Below, in pieces: positions 9,717 through 19,349 of a DNA stretch of 64,000 nucleotides. The position numbers were made by a program, and so were the translations under genes. Positions within the stretch are counted from its first letter, which is position 1; each line of letters begins with the position of its first letter. Location of the stretch: NCBI GenBank assembly GCA_039105265.1, contig JAPFFF010000047.1:186001-250000 (forward strand), in the 5' to 3' direction. The notes beneath the pieces are model-generated. The model worked only from the letters and a program-made list of their open reading frames with translations. It did not search any database and was not told the DNA's origin. This DNA is from Tritrichomonas musculus (taxonomy: Eukaryota; Parabasalia; Tritrichomonadida; Tritrichomonadidae).

Positions 9717-12113
9717 ATGATTTTTCATCCAGTTAAAGTATCTCAATATAGACGCTTTTACAGATATCCTCCATCATTTAGAGGAAGCAATGAAAAAGAA
9801 ACTGCTCAAAGCATATTAAATCAAAAAATACTTGATGCTATACTAGATGATGACGAAAAACAATTTTCAGATCTTATAATGGAGACTAATGACGATTTAA
9901 CCGATGTTAACAAGACCATTAAAATCGCCAATTTTAAAATCCCCGAATTTCTTGAAGACAATCCGACATATGCATGTTTATGTGCATGTTTTTCAGCCGA
10001 AAGATGTTTTGCAGTATTATCAATGCTATCACCAGGAGGTACTGGCTCACAAGAAATGATGAAACTTGATGATTATAAACGGTCGCCAATTCATTTTGCC
10101 TGCATTGGTGGCAGCTTGGATATCATTCGAAAACTTGATCAAGCAGGCTTTGACATGAATCTTCGCGATAATGGCCAATACTTGCCTAGCCATTATGCAG
10201 CGATGTCGGGCCATTTTGATGTAATGAAGTACTTGTGGACGAAAGGAGCGAATGTTTTATCACTTACCAAGCTAACGAATGACTTTTGTGTCTCACCGAT
10301 TCATGTAGCAAGTTTATATGGCAACCTAGAGATTGTCAAATTTTTATGTGAGACGGTTTTGTCATTAGACACTCGACCAAGTAGTGAAGCGTTTTTTTTT
10401 GAGTGTCAAATGGCAACACCGATGCATTACGCTTGCATTGGAGGACATGACAACATAGTGAATTACTTCCTGTCTATTCCAAGCCTTGCGAAAGAACAAA
10501 TAAATGCACTTGATAGCAACTCACGCACTCCTCTTCTTTGTGCTTGCCATAACGGCAATTTGGGATGTGTAAAAGCAATTCTTAACTACAAGAAAGAGAA
10601 GATAAATTTGAGCATGAAAGGGCGAAAACATCTTCCTTTGGTTGATGCTTCTGAAAGTGGATTTTTAGACATTGTTCAATTTCTTGTGAAAGAGAAAGGA
10701 ATCAATATCCAACAAGAAACTTCTCAGAAAAAGTCGGCACTTGATGTGGCCGTTGTAAATGACCATTTGGATATCGTTAAATGCTTGATTGATAACGGCG
10801 CATCAAAAAATTTTGATGATGAAAAAGTGGGCAATTTAATGTTCACTGCTTTTGAAACGGGCGATTATGAATTGGTTCGTTATTTGGATAATGCTTTATC
10901 TGTCCCTTACCACATGCAGAACAAGTGCCTGGAACATCAGTGCCAACATTCGAAGCATATTTTTAGTCTGTGGTACAGAATGGCGATGAGGAAGGACAAC
11001 TTTCAGAACCTGACTTATGGTGACAGATACATGCAGCAAGCTTGTCTTCTGGAGAACAAAGAAATGATTGACTTGCTACTTGAAAAAAATTGCAATTTCA
11101 ATCAGATCGATATTACTGACATCATTCGAGATCAATCTTTTTCTCTGTTGAGCTTTTTGATAGAAAAAGGACTCAATGTTTCCTCTTCAAATGACTCTAC
11201 AAAGATGCCTCCTATCGTTCCGATGATCAAGTGGGGAAGTCTCACTCACGTCAAAGAGCTGCTCTCTAAAGGGGCAGTTCTTGATAAAGACATCATTCTG
11301 AAATACAAGTGTGTTCAAGTTGCCTGTGAAAAATGCGATTATAACATGTTCAACTTTTTGATGAGTTATCAGCCTGATCTCACTGATGAAGACCTTCTTA
11401 TTTCTCTGCAAAATGCAGTCTCTAGCTGCATTATAATCAACAATAAAGACAACCAGTTGATACCTGACGATAACCTTAAAATAATTGACTTTTTGTTGAA
11501 TAAAGTTAAAGTTGATTTTGACCAATTAATGCCAAATGGATGTGAGACATATATTTCATTTGCTGCAAGTCGTTCTTGCTTTCAATTGCTCGATCTTTTT
11601 GAGAAACATGGAGCTAATTTCATTGATTGTTCTTTGAACTTCGATTTCATGACTCATGAAAAATTTATTCATGTTTTCAACTATTTTAAAGAACGTGGAT
11701 GCACTTTTCAAAATGGATTGGTTAGAAATAAATATTACTCTTTAAGTAAGAAGGCAAAGAACCCTTTGCAAACAATGTTTCGTGCTTTTTATTATAGAAA
11801 TGATAAAAGTGTCTCGACTCTTTTGTTCATGTTGGACTATTCAAAGCCAAATCAGATTAAATCTGCAAAATTCCGTCATAATAACTTAATCGATATTTTG
11901 ATGGGTTATAATTGTTATGATGGTGTTTTGAAGGCTTTTAAATTGGTTGGAAGCGTTTTTTATCCTTTATGTAATGATAAAGATTCTTTTGTTAAGTGGG
12001 TGAAAAACTCTAATAATCAAGAATTGATTGATTTTATGTTTAAAAATAATGGAAATGTTAATAATGTTATTGTTGATGATGAAAACGATGATGAAAAAGA
12101 TGTTAAAGATTAA
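9717..12113 (+). CDS. Ankyrin-repeat protein, 798 aa
   Basis: Residues about 118-390 contain a run of ankyrin repeats with readable signatures such as SPIHFACIGGSLDIIRKL, SPIHVASLYGNLEIVKFL, TPMHYACIGGHDNIVNYFL and SALDVAVVNDHLDIVKCLI. More degenerate ankyrin-like helices continue into the C-terminal half, and the protein ends in an Asp/Glu/Asn-rich tail. There is no signal peptide, membrane segment or catalytic domain, so it is probably a cytosolic protein-binding scaffold. The ATG at 9717 is the first in frame and has an initiator-like element just upstream. Ankyrin proteins form one of the largest trichomonad families; partners cannot be predicted. Confidence 0.85.
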   Translation: MIFHPVKVSQYRRFYRYPPSFRGSNEKETAQSILNQKILDAILDDDEKQFSDLIMETNDDLTDVNKTIKIANFKIPEFLEDNPTYACLCACFSAERCFAVLSMLSPGGTGSQEMMKLDDYKRSPIHFACIGGSLDIIRKLDQAGFDMNLRDNGQYLPSHYAAMSGHFDVMKYLWTKGANVLSLTKLTNDFCVSPIHVASLYGNLEIVKFLCETVLSLDTRPSSEAFFFECQMATPMHYACIGGHDNIVNYFLSIPSLAKEQINALDSNSRTPLLCACHNGNLGCVKAILNYKKEKINLSMKGRKHLPLVDASESGFLDIVQFLVKEKGINIQQETSQKKSALDVAVVNDHLDIVKCLIDNGASKNFDDEKVGNLMFTAFETGDYELVRYLDNALSVPYHMQNKCLEHQCQHSKHIFSLWYRMAMRKDNFQNLTYGDRYMQQACLLENKEMIDLLLEKNCNFNQIDITDIIRDQSFSLLSFLIEKGLNVSSSNDSTKMPPIVPMIKWGSLTHVKELLSKGAVLDKDIILKYKCVQVACEKCDYNMFNFLMSYQPDLTDEDLLISLQNAVSSCIIINNKDNQLIPDDNLKIIDFLLNKVKVDFDQLMPNGCETYISFAASRSCFQLLDLFEKHGANFIDCSLNFDFMTHEKFIHVFNYFKERGCTFQNGLVRNKYYSLSKKAKNPLQTMFRAFYYRNDKSVSTLLFMLDYSKPNQIKSAKFRHNNLIDILMGYNCYDGVLKAFKLVGSVFYPLCNDKDSFVKWVKNSNNQELIDFMFKNNGNVNNVIVDDENDDEKDVKD

Positions 12114-12333
12114 AATTATTTTTCATTAGTATAATTATTAAATAAAAGTTAATTAATTACTTATGACTTTCTTTTAATCTTAGCATTTGAATCTTTTTCT
12201 TCATTGAAATCAATTACGTTGGCTATTGAAGTAAGATATAAATATTTTTTTTTTTGGCTGAGATAAAGTTGGCAAATTACTTTTTTATTCAACATAAATA
12301 TCAAAAATAAACATTTAAAATTTTAATTTTTAA
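12114..12333. other. Intergenic, AT-rich
   Basis: Nothing is recognised between the ankyrin gene and the TIR element. Confidence 0.5.
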
Positions 12334-12581
12334 TTAAGGTACAAATCCAGTACGTTATTTTTTGAATAGGAGAACGTTTATCATTTGAATAGTTGCATGT
12401 CTCTGAAAAAGTTTAAATTGACTAGGTTTGTTTTTGACACTTATTTTACAATTTAAATAAACATTATGACATGTTATATGAAATGGATGAAAATAATCGT
12501 TTTTTATTTAACATGTCATCATATTCTTTTAGAATGTCAAAAAAAATTGCGGTTACTAAACGTACTGGATTTGTACCTTAA
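12334..12581. mobile_element. MITE-like element with 23-bp perfect TIRs ending in TTAA
   Basis: The left end (12334-12356) begins TTAAGGTACAAATCCAG and the right end (12559-12581) is its exact complement over 23 bases. The interior is AT-rich and non-coding. TTAA at both tips could be a TTAA target duplication, or a TA duplication plus terminal bases, so the superfamily is left open. The element at 22702-23293 also ends in TTAAGG. Confidence 0.8.
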
Positions 12582-12912
12582 TGAGAGTTTTTTTTTTATA
12601 GACAATTTTGTTTATATGGGATAAATATATTAAAGTACATAATAATAGTATTTTATAAAAAATAAATATATGTTATAATTAAATACAAAATTTCTGTTCC
12701 AAAAAATCAAGCTTTTTAAAGATATTTAACTGATGAAATATTTTTCTAAAAAAGTGAATTTATTCATAAAAATCATTCAATTTTTTTTTTTTAATTTATT
12801 CGATTTTTAATCAGAAAAAAAAAACCGTTTTTCTTTTAAATTTATATTTAAAAATCAAATAAAAAAATATCAATATTACAGAAATTAAATTGAGAGGAAT
12901 TCATCAGAAAAA

Positions 12913-14670
12913 ATGAAAAATTTCGAAAAAATTTTGGGTTTATATGGCAAATTATTAAATTTTAATATGCAAAGAGAAATAAGCATTGATGCCAACGCTG
13001 ACATACCTACAACACACTTTTTTGTATATAAGGAAAAGCAATACCCTTTTAATTTTGATTTATTTAAAATATTTTCTCAATACTTCAATTCTGATCAACC
13101 AAAAGCAGAAAATATTGATTTTACTGATGAAAAACTCAATATATCTGAAAGCTCAATTCCAGATTTTATTGATTATTGTCAAGCCCGCAAGATTACATTA
13201 ACCAAAGAAAATGCACCAACTCTCCACAAGCTATCCCAAAAGTTTCAAGTACCATCATTACTCAGCAAAACAAAAGAATTCATTTCCACTCACCAAAAAG
13301 ACGTTGTTGTAGAAATCATGTCGATGTATCAAAATGATGATAATTTCAATTTAGACGAATACGAAGAAATCATGTCAAACGACTTTATTCAGTATATTAA
13401 CGATGACCGTCTTCTTACATTATCGATTCCAGTTCTCCATCGAATTTTAACCAAATATTTACTCATACACAAAATTCAGAGCAATTCAAATAATTCTGAA
13501 CAACCGCCAGAATTAATTGAATTTCTTTTTAAATGCCTTGATCACTTTGGACGCGAAGCATCTGTCCTCTTCGATCAAATTGACTTGTATGGATCAAACG
13601 GCTCTTTAATTAACCGTTTACTTGACGGGTACTCAGAAAAATTTGATTTCAGCTTTGCTAACACAAGCAGCTTAAAAACCGTTTTCCAGCTCGAGAATGA
13701 AATCATCACTCGCGAGAAGCAGATAAAGAAACAGATCTCGCAGTCACAGGAGGAAGTGGCAAAAGTGTCAAAGCACGTGGCCGACCAGATCGAGCTGATG
13801 AGGAAGCAGCGCCAGGATGAAGTGAACGATAGAAAAGAGGTCTTTGCAGAGATACCAAAAATGGTGGCACAGGAGATCGAGAGGCTGAGAAAGCAGCATG
13901 AAGAGGAGGTGAACGATAGGAAAAAAATAATCGCGGAGATTCCAAGGATCGTGGCGCAGGAAGTCGAGAGCATGAAGAAGCAGCACGAGGAGGAAATGAA
14001 GAAGAAGGACGAGATGATGGCGAATATGCTGAAGCAGTTTGAGGCAATCCAGGTGAAGTACCAGGAGGAGATGCGCAAGCAGCGCGATGATTTCGATGAA
14101 AGAATGAGGAAGATGAGCGACCAGCTTGAAAAGCTATCACATCCGGGAATCGCTCGGCTGTATCATGGTGATCCATGCGGGCTGATCTCGCTTCTAGGTG
14201 ATAGCGTGACTCTTTCTGCAGAAAAAAATAATACAGGCAATACGATATCAAACTTGAGAAAGCTCGATGACAATAATTTTTATAACAACTTTGGCCCCAC
14301 GCCAAGTTCTGAGTCTGATAGCATTATCAAGTTCGATTTTGGTGCACATAAAAGGGTTGAACTTTGCTCATATTTAATCAGAACAGGTGGAGATGGCCCA
14401 AACGGCGATCATCCAAAAGCGTGGCGAATTGAGGGGTCTAACGATGGCCAGCCATGGACGAAGCTTGACAGCCGGTCGAACGATGGAAGAATGAATGGAA
14501 GTTATAATGAGTGCCATTTTATCTGCAAGTATGGCAGCAACGGAAGTGAAAGCAACTTGTTTAGATACATCAGATACGTCCAAGAGGACTCGTGGAATTC
14601 CAATAGCAGCCGCAAATATATTGTTGACATTACATACTTTGAGCTGTATGGCAATGTTGTGACCCTTTAA
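12913..14670 (+). CDS. BTB-like/coiled-coil/F5/8C domain protein, 585 aa
   Basis: Three parts are visible. Residues about 20-130 are BTB-like (FFVYKEKQYPFNFDLFKIFS), with a BACK-like helical region after it. Residues about 260-412 are a long charged coiled coil containing two units of a roughly 35-residue repeat (EVNDRK...AEIP..VAQE.E...KQHEE). Residues about 430-585 are an F5/8C domain with KAWRIEGSNDGQPWTKLDSR and YIRYVQEDSW. The coiled-coil DNA (about 13690-14160) is clearly more GC-rich, with more G/C-ending codons, than the rest of the gene. There is no signal peptide, so an intracellular adaptor is more likely than an adhesin. It is the intact counterpart of the interrupted gene at 7882-9282. 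Confidence 0.85.
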   Translation: MKNFEKILGLYGKLLNFNMQREISIDANADIPTTHFFVYKEKQYPFNFDLFKIFSQYFNSDQPKAENIDFTDEKLNISESSIPDFIDYCQARKITLTKENAPTLHKLSQKFQVPSLLSKTKEFISTHQKDVVVEIMSMYQNDDNFNLDEYEEIMSNDFIQYINDDRLLTLSIPVLHRILTKYLLIHKIQSNSNNSEQPPELIEFLFKCLDHFGREASVLFDQIDLYGSNGSLINRLLDGYSEKFDFSFANTSSLKTVFQLENEIITREKQIKKQISQSQEEVAKVSKHVADQIELMRKQRQDEVNDRKEVFAEIPKMVAQEIERLRKQHEEEVNDRKKIIAEIPRIVAQEVESMKKQHEEEMKKKDEMMANMLKQFEAIQVKYQEEMRKQRDDFDERMRKMSDQLEKLSHPGIARLYHGDPCGLISLLGDSVTLSAEKNNTGNTISNLRKLDDNNFYNNFGPTPSSESDSIIKFDFGAHKRVELCSYLIRTGGDGPNGDHPKAWRIEGSNDGQPWTKLDSRSNDGRMNGSYNECHFICKYGSNGSESNLFRYIRYVQEDSWNSNSSRKYIVDITYFELYGNVVTL

Positions 14671-15074
14671 TCAACAGATGTAATCATTCAAATTTTGAGG
14701 CAGATTTACTATCATTTGTATTCATATCTACTGTGCACATCATCACTTATGCTACGCTATGCAAAAAGATTGATTTCATCAACTTTATGAAACATCTTAA
14801 ATGCATTATAAATTCTACATTCATCAAATTTGGTGATAAGCAATATTTTTTCTTTAGTGCTGTTTGCAAAATAACAATTTATACACACATTTAATAATAA
14901 TCATCCTAAAACAACAAAATACATATACATTAGAATACACAGCACTGGACCAAACGTGTACATATAATTATATGGAAAATTGATTAATGTTTAGTTTTTT
15001 TTTTTTCTGATAAAAAAAAAAAAAAAAAAGTAAAAAATAATTAAAAAGATAAAGATTTTTTTTTTCAAAATGAT
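14671..15074. other. Intergenic stretch with long A/T runs
   Basis: No gene is visible. A T run (14995-15006) and A run (15013-15030) precede the 3-prime end of the minus-strand LRR ORF. Confidence 0.5.
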
Positions 15075-15824
15075 TCATATTTTCTTTATTTGAATATCTG
15101 AATTTAGGAGTGCGTATTTTAAATCTAAAGTTGCTGGCGATATTATTAAAGACAAAGATGAGCAATCTTTGAAAGCATTGGATCCTACGTCAATTACAGA
15201 CGAGGGAATTTCAAATTGAATTAAAGAAGTGCATCCACATAATGCAAAAGAGCCAATCTTTTTCAGCAATGAATGATCATTGAACCTAACCAGATTTAAT
15301 GAAAAGCACTGTTCAAAAGCGTGATTTCCCATGATAATCACAGAAGAAGGAATTGTTATTTGCTTCAGCGAAGAACAACCTTTAAAAGCGGCTTCTCCAA
15401 TTACAGATGCAGACAAAGGAATGCTGATTTCTTCCAATGAAGAACATACACAGAATGCTTCTTTAGCAATTTCCTTTATTGAAATTGGAATTGTCACATG
15501 AGTGAGTGAAGAACATCCCTTAAAAGTAGCTTCATTGATTTTTTCAACTTTGGAAGGAATATTTGCAATTTTTAACGATGAACAGCCATTAAAAGCGCTA
15601 TGCCCAATTTCTGTAACAGAAGATGGAATTGTAATTGATTGAAGAGAAGAGCAGTTTTCAAACGCACAATATCCAATTTCAGTTACAGAAGAAGGAATTT
15701 CAATTTTGGTCAATCTTTTGCAATTTTGGAAAACATACATTCCAATTTTAATAGCTGGCTGTGACAATAAAAGATTAATTATTTCAATGTTGTTACTTTT
15801 ACCAGCAAGATTCAAAGCTGTCAC
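15075..15824 (-). CDS. Downstream part of split ankyrin-LRR gene: BspA-like LRR_5 region
   Basis: This open frame starts in mid ankyrin repeat (TALNLAGKSNNIEIINLLL) and then encodes about nine BspA-type LRR_5 repeats of roughly 23 residues with the IPSSVTEIG...AF.GCSSL pattern. It ends LNSDIQIKKI. It has no ATG at its beginning; the frame opens with GTG and the first ATG is at 15740, after the ankyrin piece. It is therefore almost certainly the continuation of the ORF at 15925-17073, as in the arrangement at 57687-60327. BspA-like proteins are a hallmark trichomonad family; some are surface proteins, but this one has no signal peptide or membrane helix. Confidence 0.75.
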   Translation of the reverse strand: MTALNLAGKSNNIEIINLLLSQPAIKIGMYVFQNCKRLTKIEIPSSVTEIGYCAFENCSSLQSITIPSSVTEIGHSAFNGCSSLKIANIPSKVEKINEATFKGCSSLTHVTIPISIKEIAKEAFCVCSSLEEISIPLSASVIGEAAFKGCSSLKQITIPSSVIIMGNHAFEQCFSLNLVRFNDHSLLKKIGSFALCGCTSLIQFEIPSSVIDVGSNAFKDCSSLSLIISPATLDLKYALLNSDIQIKKI

Positions 15825-15924
15825 ATAAAAAAAACCAAAAGTAAAACTTTATTTTGGCAAAAAAAGGTTTTATTTAAATGTTATTAAATAAAAATGAATT
15901 AAATTCCATTTAAATAATTGATTT
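15825..15924 (-). other. Interruption inside the ankyrin-LRR gene (possible unusual intron)
   Basis: Very AT-rich sequence separates the upstream ankyrin frame from the downstream ankyrin-LRR frame. Its 3-prime end reads T-rich then GTGACAG before the codons CTTTG. No GT donor is found between the last ankyrin-like codons and the gap, so a standard GT-AG intron is not visible. A similar break at 58746-58923 hits the same protein position. Confidence 0.5.
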
Positions 15925-17073
15925 TTAAGAATTCTTTGAATAAAATTTAAAATGAATTTCATCAAGTTTTTCATTAATTTTGATCCTTTTATTTTTTAAA
16001 AGAAATTCAACAATTTCATAATAATCATACAAGCATGCATAATAAAATACAAATTTATTACTAAAATTGTTTGGAAAGAATCGAAAGTTACAATAATGAA
16101 AGCTGTAAGAAAGAACATTTTCATCAAAATTGATTTCAATGTTATCTTGTTCAACATCTTGATCTAATAAATTGTCTTGTATATATTCAGCTATTTCATT
16201 ATGATGACATTTAATTGCTTCCTTAAGAACTTCTTCATAACTTTCATCTTCCCGAATGACATGGTTTTCTTCAAGAAGATGAATCATGTCTGCCGAATTC
16301 GAATGAATTGCAAACAGCCACAATGAAGATGTTAATTTAACTTGGCTTAACAACAAGTATTTAACAATCTGAATTGCTCCAAAAAAAAATGCATATTCAA
16401 TTAATGTTGTTCCTTTTTTATTCTTAAGTAAAAATGAATTCGTTTCAAAAATTGAATGCTGTATCGTCCATTTCGAGAGAGGCAAATTTGTTCGATTTAC
16501 ATAAATAACAAATTCATCAATCATGTCTTTTCGAATTATTTCGCAAATGCATTTTTCATTTTCTCCTTTTAAACGATTTTCTTCAAAATTATCGTTTCCT
16601 GCTCTTGAAAGCTCTTCCTCAATTTGAAGTCTAACTTTTTCATCAAGGATGCTTTTCATCTCAACGTAAAAGAATGAGAAGTAGTCAATGTCGTTTTTGA
16701 TGATGACAAATTCAAAAAATTCATCATTATCAATTATTTGATTTGTTAATAGAAAAAGAAGAATTAATTTGTTATTTTTAAATATATTCATTATTTGAGA
16801 ATTTGAAAAGGTTTGTTTGATATCTTCCTTCATGTAAATAAGAATTTTTTCAATTTTATGCGAAAAAAATTGATCTCGATAATGATTTTTTGAAATTTTT
16901 GATAGTGTATGAAGAAACAGTCTAAATTCTGCTTGGCTCTCTTTGATTTCTTGATTTTCAAATATATCAATCAAATTTTGAAAATAAATTGATAACTGGT
17001 CATTGCAGTCAATGTATTCTAATAAAATGTCATAAAGTTCCTTTTTTTGGCAGATATACTTTTTAATTTCCAT
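15925..17073 (-). CDS. Upstream part of split ankyrin-LRR gene: DUF3447-type ankyrin protein
   Basis: 382 codons from the ATG at 17073. The start MEIKKYICQKKELYDILLEY is typical of trichomonad DUF3447/ankyrin proteins. The helical N-terminal half (LLEYIDCNDQ, FLHTLSKISKNHYRDQFFS) is followed by ankyrin-type motifs (GTTLIEYAFFFGAIQIVKYLL, YDYYEIVEFLLKNKRIKINE). The frame then stops a few codons beyond the last recognisable ankyrin residue, while the missing half repeat continues in the ORF at 15824. It aligns through most of its length with the plus-strand ORF at 57687-58745, for example LSKISxNHxRxxFF and IKCHHN. Confidence 0.8.
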   Translation of the reverse strand: MEIKKYICQKKELYDILLEYIDCNDQLSIYFQNLIDIFENQEIKESQAEFRLFLHTLSKISKNHYRDQFFSHKIEKILIYMKEDIKQTFSNSQIMNIFKNNKLILLFLLTNQIIDNDEFFEFVIIKNDIDYFSFFYVEMKSILDEKVRLQIEEELSRAGNDNFEENRLKGENEKCICEIIRKDMIDEFVIYVNRTNLPLSKWTIQHSIFETNSFLLKNKKGTTLIEYAFFFGAIQIVKYLLLSQVKLTSSLWLFAIHSNSADMIHLLEENHVIREDESYEEVLKEAIKCHHNEIAEYIQDNLLDQDVEQDNIEINFDENVLSYSFHYCNFRFFPNNFSNKFVFYYACLYDYYEIVEFLLKNKRIKINEKLDEIHFKFYSKNS

Positions 17074-17239
17074 CTTCTATTTCGCAAAAAAAGAACAAAT
17101 ATTCTAAATTCCACTTTTTCAGATAAACCTCTAAAAATAATATAAACTCTTCGTCTGCTGAATTAGACATCAAATTCTTTAAATCATATTGAATTTGTTT
17201 AAATACATTGATTTTCCAATCGTTAATTAAATCTTTCAT
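17063..17239 (-). CDS. Small ORF (58 aa) overlapping the ankyrin gene start
   Basis: A frame from the ATG at 17239 reads MKDLINDWKINVFKQIQYDL and ends at 17063, overlapping the ankyrin ATG by a few bases in another frame. It has good protein-like composition (Trp, charged helices). It could be an upstream ORF, a broken N-terminal exon, or the tail of a lost neighbour. I do not recognise a family. Confidence 0.3.
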   Translation of the reverse strand: MKDLINDWKINVFKQIQYDLKNLMSNSADEEFILFLEVYLKKWNLEYLFFFCEIEDGN

Positions 17240-17648
17240 TCTTCATGTTTTGATTCTTATTCAACGACCAAATAAATTCTTAATTTAAGAAAAGAAAAAT
17301 ATTCTTATATCTTTTTGAATGATTCTTTATTTTGCAATATTATGCAATTAATAGAATATATAAATAAGATACATATAAAAAAATACAATTAAAAAAAATT
17401 TTAAAAATCATTTTTCATTAATTATATGAAATTTCTTGTAGACTCCACCCTGTAAAGAAAAAAACATTCATAGTTACGATTCCATTTCAAAATTTAAGAA
17501 TCATATTGAGTTACTTTTGAAAAAATGCGATAAATTGATCAAGTTCAGAATTTCATTTATCGGTATTCTGAAAAAATTTATCAGCCTTCGAATTTGAATT
17601 CTTATTAAATTTTTGATGAATTCTAATAAAAGTTTATTTTTTTAATTT
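17240..17648. other. Divergent intergenic region
   Basis: AT-rich DNA between a minus-strand and a plus-strand gene, so it must contain both promoters. I see no convincing initiator next to either ATG. Confidence 0.4.
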
Positions 17649-19349
17649 ATGGAACTCCCACCAAATCAATATTCTCAGCAATCAATAAATAATAATATTC
17701 ATCCAGTGGTCATTAATCCTCAAAATCAAAGTTTTCAACAGCAATCGAGCCAAAATATATCTCAGTTAGCAAATCAAAACATACAACAGATATCAAATCC
17801 AAATATACAACAGTCACAAAATCAAAATTTCTCTCAACAACAACCTAATATGAGTATTCAACAAACATATCAAAATTCATTACCGCAACCAAATCAAAAC
17901 CTCCAACAACAGGCAACTACAAATACAGTGCAGTCATCAAATCCAAACTTTTCATCACAACAACAGAATATAACCATATCGCCTACAAATCAGAGCATCC
18001 AACAGCAGCCATCAAATACAAATACTCAGCCACAAACCCTAATAAATACCCAATCATTTGACCAAAAGAAAAAATCTACCAAAACACAGTCTTTTCCAAT
18101 TACATATGATGGAAGCATATTCGTTGTCGATCCGATCTGTCTAAGCAACTCATCTCTCAGATTCAATGAGCTTATTTCTCCTTATATCCAAGATTACGAA
18201 CAAATAAAAGCACTCCACCTTGAGATACACGGCAGTCAATTCACAAAGAGAAACATGAACAATTTTCTGCGTCTCTGCCAGAATCTGCCAACGGATGTTC
18301 AGAATTCAGAAATGAAAGAAATCTGCGAGATTGCCAAAATGTTCAAAGCCAATCAAATTTATGACACTGGCATCGCTTTCATCCAAAACAATCTGGATCC
18401 AAATTTCAATGTTCCTGACGACAAATACGAGTCAGGTGATGTAATGACGATAGCAGGCGAAACAAATTGCATTCAGAATGATTCAGATGTAAGCGATAGC
18501 TACTTTGAAGACTTTGACAACAGCTCATACAGAGGAACATACATCAACATTTCATCCACAAAAGCGTCAGAAAATGAAAACGAAAATGACAAAGAAGGAA
18601 CTTCAAAACAAACAAAAGATGAAAACCAACCAGATAAAGTTGCAAATGATGAAAACCAACCAGATAAAGTTGCAAATGATGAAAACCAACCAGATAAAGT
18701 TGCAAATGATGAAAGTCATTCAGAAAAAATCACAAATGATGATGATGAGAAAAAGAAGAAGAATTCAGTGATTTACATGGTCCGCGTTGAAGACCACACT
18801 TTTAAATGCCCACGTTTCAAGTTCGTTCATGAGAATAGAATTCTGTATACAGCGAAGCAAAAGTACAACGAGATCTACATCGCTGAAGGCGCTGAAATCC
18901 ACATCAGCAAGAAGGAGAACCACGTCGCTCACATAACTCAAAACGAATATCGCCGATTTAACACTGTCACGATAGGAAATGATTCATTCAACGTGATGTA
19001 CGTCAATTCAGATGTGCCCGGCCATTGCTCGTTAGATGTATCGTTTCAGTTCCACGGCAAGCCCGAAAATTGGTCGCCAAGAAGCCCCCGATACGATCCA
19101 ATTAAGGACAAATATTATCTCAATTTTCACGGAGAGCACAACCATCGGCCAATCCCGTCTTCTAAGAATATAGTGTTACAGAACAGGGCAGGGCATCCCA
19201 CTTTCATTGTTAGAAAGATGGACAAGAATTTGTATGAAATTGAATGTAATTTTAAACTTGATCCGTTGATAGCACTAACAATTGGTCTTTCTGATATTGT
19301 TGGACCATATGTTAATAATAATCTATGGATTAATGGCGATTTTTATTAA
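17649..19349 (+). CDS. Tubby-like protein with Gln/Asn-rich N-terminus and BTB-like segment, 566 aa
   Basis: Residues 1-140 are a Gln/Asn/Ser-rich, prion-like low-complexity region (NQNIQQISNPNIQQSQNQN). Residues about 150-260 resemble the BTB-like domain found in many trichomonad proteins. Residues 324-363 are four copies of a 10-residue repeat, DENQPDKVAN, the last one diverged. Residues about 375-566 look like a Tubby C-terminal domain: KPENWSPR...DKYYLNFHGE, SKNIVLQN, GHPTFIVRKM and PLIALTIGLSDIVG line up with the Tubby beta-barrel and its C-terminal hydrophobic helix. Tubby domains bind phosphoinositides and can link membranes, cilia or flagella and transcription. The BTB-like plus Tubby pairing is unusual. 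Start at the only upstream ATG. Confidence 0.75.
   Translation: MELPPNQYSQQSINNNIHPVVINPQNQSFQQQSSQNISQLANQNIQQISNPNIQQSQNQNFSQQQPNMSIQQTYQNSLPQPNQNLQQQATTNTVQSSNPNFSSQQQNITISPTNQSIQQQPSNTNTQPQTLINTQSFDQKKKSTKTQSFPITYDGSIFVVDPICLSNSSLRFNELISPYIQDYEQIKALHLEIHGSQFTKRNMNNFLRLCQNLPTDVQNSEMKEICEIAKMFKANQIYDTGIAFIQNNLDPNFNVPDDKYESGDVMTIAGETNCIQNDSDVSDSYFEDFDNSSYRGTYINISSTKASENENENDKEGTSKQTKDENQPDKVANDENQPDKVANDENQPDKVANDESHSEKITNDDDEKKKKNSVIYMVRVEDHTFKCPRFKFVHENRILYTAKQKYNEIYIAEGAEIHISKKENHVAHITQNEYRRFNTVTIGNDSFNVMYVNSDVPGHCSLDVSFQFHGKPENWSPRSPRYDPIKDKYYLNFHGEHNHRPIPSSKNIVLQNRAGHPTFIVRKMDKNLYEIECNFKLDPLIALTIGLSDIVGPYVNNNLWINGDFY
18618..18737 (+). repeat. 30-bp tandem repeat, 4 units, coding
   Basis: Three near-identical 30-bp units (18618-18707) encode DENQPDKVAN and a diverged fourth (18708-18737) encodes DESHSEKITN. 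It lies between the BTB-like and Tubby parts. The near-identity at DNA level suggests recent expansion. Confidence 0.9.

Noticed and set aside
13575-14305. Long minus-strand ORFs opposite the coiled-coil region
   Set aside because: They are shadows of the GC-rich coiled-coil coding sequence on the plus strand; the translations are low complexity.
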